Assembly: GCA_963821755.1 (NCBI GenBank)
Contig: CAWGEX010000002.1
Location: forward strand, 62,001-126,000
Length of the DNA stretch: 64,000 nt
Direction: 5' to 3'
Origin: Bog-473 sp963821755
GTDB taxonomy: Bacteria; Actinomycetota; Acidimicrobiia; Acidimicrobiales; RAAP-2
This document shows, piece after piece, positions 60,512-64,000 of this stretch (position 1 is the first letter of the stretch; each line of letters begins with the position of its first letter). Position numbers and translations under genes: made by a program. Under the pieces are notes generated by a model, which had not been told where the DNA came from, made no database searches, and worked only from the letters and a program-made list of their open reading frames with translations.

Positions 60512-61691
60512 ATGAATCTGCGCACCACGGCGGAGCAAGAGATCCTCCGGACGCAATTTCGCTCCTGGTTGCAGCAACACCTGCCGTGGCCCTACGGCGA
60601 GGGATTGCCCCCGCGCTTCGACGACCTGGCCGAGACCGTGGCCTTCGGCCGGCGCTGGCAAGCGGACCTGGCAGCTGATCGATGGGTGGGGGTGACCTGG
60701 CCCACCGAGGTCGGGGGCCGCGGCCTGGGCCCACTGGAGAACTACGTCGTCATCGAAGAGCTGGCCCGGGCCCGGGCGCCCGAACTGGTCGGCCGGATCG
60801 GCGTCAACCTGGTCGGTCCGACCCTGATGGCCCACGGATCCGAGGAGCAGCGGGCTCGGTTCCTCCCTCGCATCCTGTCGGCCGAGGAGCTCTGGTGCCA
60901 GCTCTTCAGCGAGCCCGACGCCGGGAGCGACCTGGCCTCGCTCTCCACCAGGGCCGTGCCCGGTTGACGGCGGGTACCTCGTCACCGGCCGCAAGGTGTG
61001 GACGTCGTACGCCCAGTTCGCCGATTGGGGCCTGTGCCTGACCCGTTCGGACCCGGCTGCGCCCAAGCGCCAGTTGGGCATCACCGCCCTCATCGTCGAC
61101 ATGCACGCCGAAGGGGTGGTCGTGCACCCACTCGTGCAGTCGACCGGAGAGGCGGAGTTCAACGAGGTGGAGCTCAACGAGGTCTTCGTCCCGGACTCAC
61201 GGCGGGTCGGCGACGAGGGCCGCGGGTGGTCGGTGGCCGGGTCCACCTTGGCCCACGAGCGCGGGGTCAACCCCCGCCAGCTGGTCATCCACTCCCAGTT
61301 GATCGAGGAATTGCTCCGCCTGGCCCAGGCCAACGGCAGCTTCGACAACTGGCGACTGCGCCAACAACTGGCCCAGGCGGCCACCGAGGTCCGCATCTTC
61401 CAGCTCCACAACTGGCGCTCGCTGACGCGTCTTTCCAAAGGTGAGGCGCCCGGGCCCGAAGGCAGCGCCCTCAAGCTGTACTGGAGCGAGATGTCCAAGC
61501 GGCTCCACCAGACGGCCATGGACGTCCTGGGCGCCCAGGCGCCGCTGTGGCAGGGCGCCCCGGGCAATCCGTCGGACGGGGCCTGGCAACGCTCCTGGCT
61601 GTATTACCAGGCCTCATCCATCTTCGCCGGCAGCAATGAGATCCAGCGGACGGTGGTGGGCGAGCGCGTGCTCGGCCTGCCGCGGGGCTGA
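60512..61691 (+). CDS. Acyl-CoA dehydrogenase, frameshifted
   Basis: About 393 residues. WCQLFSEPDAGSDLASLSTR (FAD signature) is the last part in the first frame. At 60960 (GTGCCCGGTTGACGG) the frame changes, and DGGYLVTGRKVWTSYAQFAD follows. It ends with SSIFAGSNEIQRTVVGERVL. Its sequence closely matches the ACAD at 55885-57027. ATG 60512 gives the standard length; the 30-base longer frame is rejected. It starts an operon continuing into the enoyl-CoA hydratase and CoA-transferase genes, and faces a second ACAD that may be its partner subunit. Confidence 0.87.
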
Positions 61692-61714
61692 TCAGGAAGC
61701 GAGAGGATAGGGGC

Positions 61715-62564
61715 ATGGCGACCAGCAGTTCCAATGTGGTTCTCTACGAGGCGGACGGAGCGGTGGCCACCATCACCATGAACCGACCCGAGGTGGCCAA
61801 CGCCCAGGACACCGCGCTGATCGACCAGCTGGACGCGGCCTTCGATCGGGCCGACGCCGACGACGCCATCCGGGTGGTGATCCTGACGGGGGCCGGAAAG
61901 CACTTCTCCTCCGGACATGATCTCAAGGCCATCGTCGGCGACGGCGAGAAGGACGAGTGGGTCCAGATGCGCGAGACCCCCGAAGGGAAGTTCTTCCACG
62001 AGAAGACCATGTACTACGACCGCTGCCTGCGCATCCACGACTTCCGCAAACCCACCATCGCCGCCGTCCAGGGGAGCTGCGTCGCCGCCGGCCTGATGCT
62101 GGCGGCCATGTGCGATCTCATCGTCGCCGCCGATGATGCCCAGTTCTCCAATCCGGTGCTGCGTCTCTCCGGCGCCGGGGTCGAGCTGCTGATCGAGCCC
62201 TGGGAGCTGGGCATCCGCAAGGCGAAGGAATTCCTGCTCACGGGCGACACCATCGACGCCCAGGAAGCCTGGCGTCTGGGCCTGGTCAACCGGGTGGTGC
62301 CCCGGGCCGAACTCACGGCGAGAACCCGAGAATTGGCCGACCGGATCGCCCTCGTCCCCCCGGTGACCGCGCAGACGGTGAAGTCCACCATCAACCACAC
62401 CGCCACGCTCATGGGCAAGCAAGATGCGCTCAAGTACCACTTCATGGCTCACCACTGGGTCCACAACACGGCCACCGCACTCGACGCCGCTGGCGGCCCG
62501 CCGGGAAAAGGGCTCCATGAAGGAGGTCTTTGCCGAGCGCGACCGGGGCGACAGCGCCACATGA
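61715..62564 (+). CDS. Enoyl-CoA hydratase/isomerase, frameshifted
   Basis: About 282 residues of the crotonase superfamily. VVILTGAGKHFSSGHDLKAI and VQGSCVAAGLMLAAMCDLIV supply the two oxyanion-hole regions. Conserved glutamates of true hydratases are not obvious, so an isomerase or hydrolase activity is possible. The frame changes near 62490. The corrected C-terminus, ARREKGSMKEVFAERDRG, is typical of the family and stops at 62564, overlapping the next gene by ATGA. Without the correction the gene reads falsely as a fusion with the CoA-transferase. Confidence 0.88.
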
Positions 62565-63850
62565 GCGGACCCCTCGAGGGGATCCGGGTCATCGACGTGG
62601 GGACCAGGATCTCGGCGCCGTTCTGCGCCGGCCTGCTCGGCGAACTGGGAGCCGACGTCATCAAGGTCGAGCTGCCCGGCCAAGGTGACTTCATGCGCAC
62701 CATGGGTCCCTTCATCGCGGTGGACGGCGGGCCCGACTACTCGCTGTCATGGTCGGTGGAAGGCCGGGGGCGGCGCGGCGTGACCTGTGACCTTCGACAC
62801 CCCGATGGCAAGGATCTGTTCAAGAAATTGGCGGACCACGCCGACGTGGTGGTCGAGAACTTCCGGCCCGGCACCATGGAGAAGTGGGGCCTGGGGCCCG
62901 AGACCCTGGACCCGTCCCTGGTCTACGTCCGCATCAGCGTCTTCGGCCAGTCGGGCCCGTACTCCCCCCGCCCCGGGCTCGACCGCCTGGGCATCGCCTT
63001 CGGCGGCCTGTTGCACCTCACCGGTGATCCCGACCGTCCGCCGGTTCGGCCCGGCGTCACGGTGTCGGACTACCTGACGGGCGTGTTCGCGGCCTTCGCC
63101 GCCGTGTCCTCCCTCTACGGCCGAGACCGCGGCGGCGGGGCAACGGTCGGGCAAGGTGAGGTCATCGATGCCCCCCTCTACGGCGCCATCCTGCGCATCC
63201 TGGAGTGGACCCTGGCCGGCTACGACCGCCTGGGCATCGTCCGCCAGCGGGAGGGCAACCGGCTCTCCCACTCGGCTCCGCTGGACAACTATCCGTCGGC
63301 CGACGGCTTCTTCGTCTGCATCGTGGCCGGGTCAGACGCCAACTTCTCCCGACTCTGCCAGGCCATGGAGCGACCAGACCTGGCCCGCGATCCGCGCTTC
63401 GCCACCCTGGCCGAGCGGGCCTCGCGAGGTGACGAGATCAACGGACTGGTGGCCGAGTGGACGTCCTCTCTCTCGGCCGAGGAGATCACGGTGCGCTGTG
63501 TCGCCCACGACGTGCCCGTCGGGACGGCCTACAGCGCGGCGGACATCTTCACCGATCCCCACATGGAGGCCCGGGGCGATCTGGTGGCGGTCGCCGACCC
63601 GGTGATCGGGGCGGTCCGCCAACAAGCCCCGTTCCCTCGCCTGGCCCGTCACCCCACACCGGTGCCCCGCGGCGCGCCTCGCCTCGGAGAGCACAATCGC
63701 GAGGTCTGGTGCGACCTGGTCGGTCTCACCGAGGAGGAGCTGCGGACCGGCGCGACCGCTGGCGACGGCATCGCCAAGGCGAAAACCGGCCTGGAAATCA
63801 AACTCAGCGGACGCATGGCTCGGCCTCGAAACACTAGGTGCGTGAACTGA
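62561..63850 (+). CDS. Family III CoA-transferase (CaiB/BaiF-type)
   Basis: A 429-residue CoA-transferase. IRVIDVGTRISAPFCAGLLG and LGADVIKVELPGQGDFMRTM form the N-terminal Rossmann-like part. VTCDLRHPDGKDLFKKLADH and VVVENFRPGTMEKWGLGPET are the family hallmarks. The catalytic aspartate is probably in RPGLDRLGIAFGGLLHLTGD. It moves CoA between carboxylic acids such as succinate and a steroid, carnitine or aromatic acid. It overlaps the hydratase stop (ATGA). The last 35 residues (after EELRTGATAG) are not conserved in my reading, and a frame change may hide an earlier stop. Confidence 0.87.
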   Translation: MSGPLEGIRVIDVGTRISAPFCAGLLGELGADVIKVELPGQGDFMRTMGPFIAVDGGPDYSLSWSVEGRGRRGVTCDLRHPDGKDLFKKLADHADVVVENFRPGTMEKWGLGPETLDPSLVYVRISVFGQSGPYSPRPGLDRLGIAFGGLLHLTGDPDRPPVRPGVTVSDYLTGVFAAFAAVSSLYGRDRGGGATVGQGEVIDAPLYGAILRILEWTLAGYDRLGIVRQREGNRLSHSAPLDNYPSADGFFVCIVAGSDANFSRLCQAMERPDLARDPRFATLAERASRGDEINGLVAEWTSSLSAEEITVRCVAHDVPVGTAYSAADIFTDPHMEARGDLVAVADPVIGAVRQQAPFPRLARHPTPVPRGAPRLGEHNREVWCDLVGLTEEELRTGATAGDGIAKAKTGLEIKLSGRMARPRNTRCVN

Positions 63851-64000
63851 CGTTGCACGCAGCCCGCAGCTGGGACGGCGCAACCGATCGCCGACTCCAA
63901 GGTTCAGGTCACCCAAGGCGGACTCCCGGGTGGCGAGTCCGCGGTCGACCTTATCACCGCCGTGAGGATGCATCGGTCGCACCACCAGATCGTGGGGGAA

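Noticed and set aside
59282..61567. A 761-residue minus-strand protein
   Set aside because: The first 376 codons run antisense to the plus-strand acyl-CoA dehydrogenase; the real gene starts at GTG 60439.
61715..63850. A 711-residue enoyl-CoA hydratase/CoA-transferase fusion
   Set aside because: The hydratase C-terminus and its stop at 62564 appear when one base is corrected near 62490, and the transferase has its own ATG in an ATGA overlap.
1..64000. Insertion sequences, integrases or phage genes
   Set aside because: No transposase, recombinase or phage protein motif is seen on either strand, and no terminal inverted repeats flank any block.

Overview
The window is high-GC DNA from an actinobacterium, most likely an uncultured member of the Acidimicrobiia or a relative. 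That placement is an inference. It rests on base composition, frequent GTG starts, apparently leaderless promoters, F420/luciferase-type oxidoreductases, several acyl-CoA dehydrogenases, and a chorismate-lyase-like protein resembling Mycobacterium Rv2949c. No rRNA or taxonomic marker is present. One complete tRNA (tRNA-His, GTG) lies near 23.3 kb.

Region 1 (about 0-23 kb, with an outlier block at 45-49 kb) is a surface-polysaccharide locus. It holds GT2 and GT4 glycosyltransferases, GT-C-type membrane proteins and SAM methyltransferases. It also has a Wzm/Wzt ABC exporter pair and a Wzz-like protein next to a BY-kinase-like protein that has lost its Walker A lysine. A nucleotide-sugar run follows: CapD-type epimerase/dehydratase, UDP-sugar dehydrogenase, UDP-sugar epimerase, PAP2-like protein, sugar formyltransferase and polysaccharide deacetylase. 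Two closely related GT2 genes sit at the left edge and at 48 kb. Some glycosyltransferase genes are only fragments.

Region 2 (23-31 kb) holds tRNA-His, an SDR/MDR dehydrogenase pair, a secreted beta-helix/FN3 lipoprotein, and an FGGY kinase divergent from a 2-hydroxyacid dehydrogenase and a peptidase E. Region 3 (31-43 kb) is a catabolic block. It contains three amidohydrolase_2 proteins (one fused to a SnoaL-like domain), an N-acyl-D-amino-acid-deacylase-like protein, an aldehyde dehydrogenase, two LLM-type oxidoreductases, a DUF3995 protein and a DUF35/thiolase-like pair. A secreted seven-repeat RCC1/Ig-like protein follows (43-45 kb).

Region 4 (49-64 kb) has an ABC substrate-binding protein, a chorismate-lyase-like protein, a GMC oxidoreductase with its small subunit, a hydantoinase-A-like protein, three acyl-CoA dehydrogenases, an acyl-CoA synthetase, an enoyl-CoA hydratase and a family III CoA-transferase. 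It reads as CoA-ester (fatty acid, steroid or aromatic) degradation. Three divergent promoter regions here carry the same 14-bp palindrome type, TGACAnCGnTGTCA or close to it. This suggests a local regulon whose regulator is not in the window.

About eighteen genes that otherwise look intact are broken by single-base frame changes, some at homopolymers. This looks more like residual sequencing or assembly indels than mass pseudogenisation. Such genes are annotated at full span with the break position stated.
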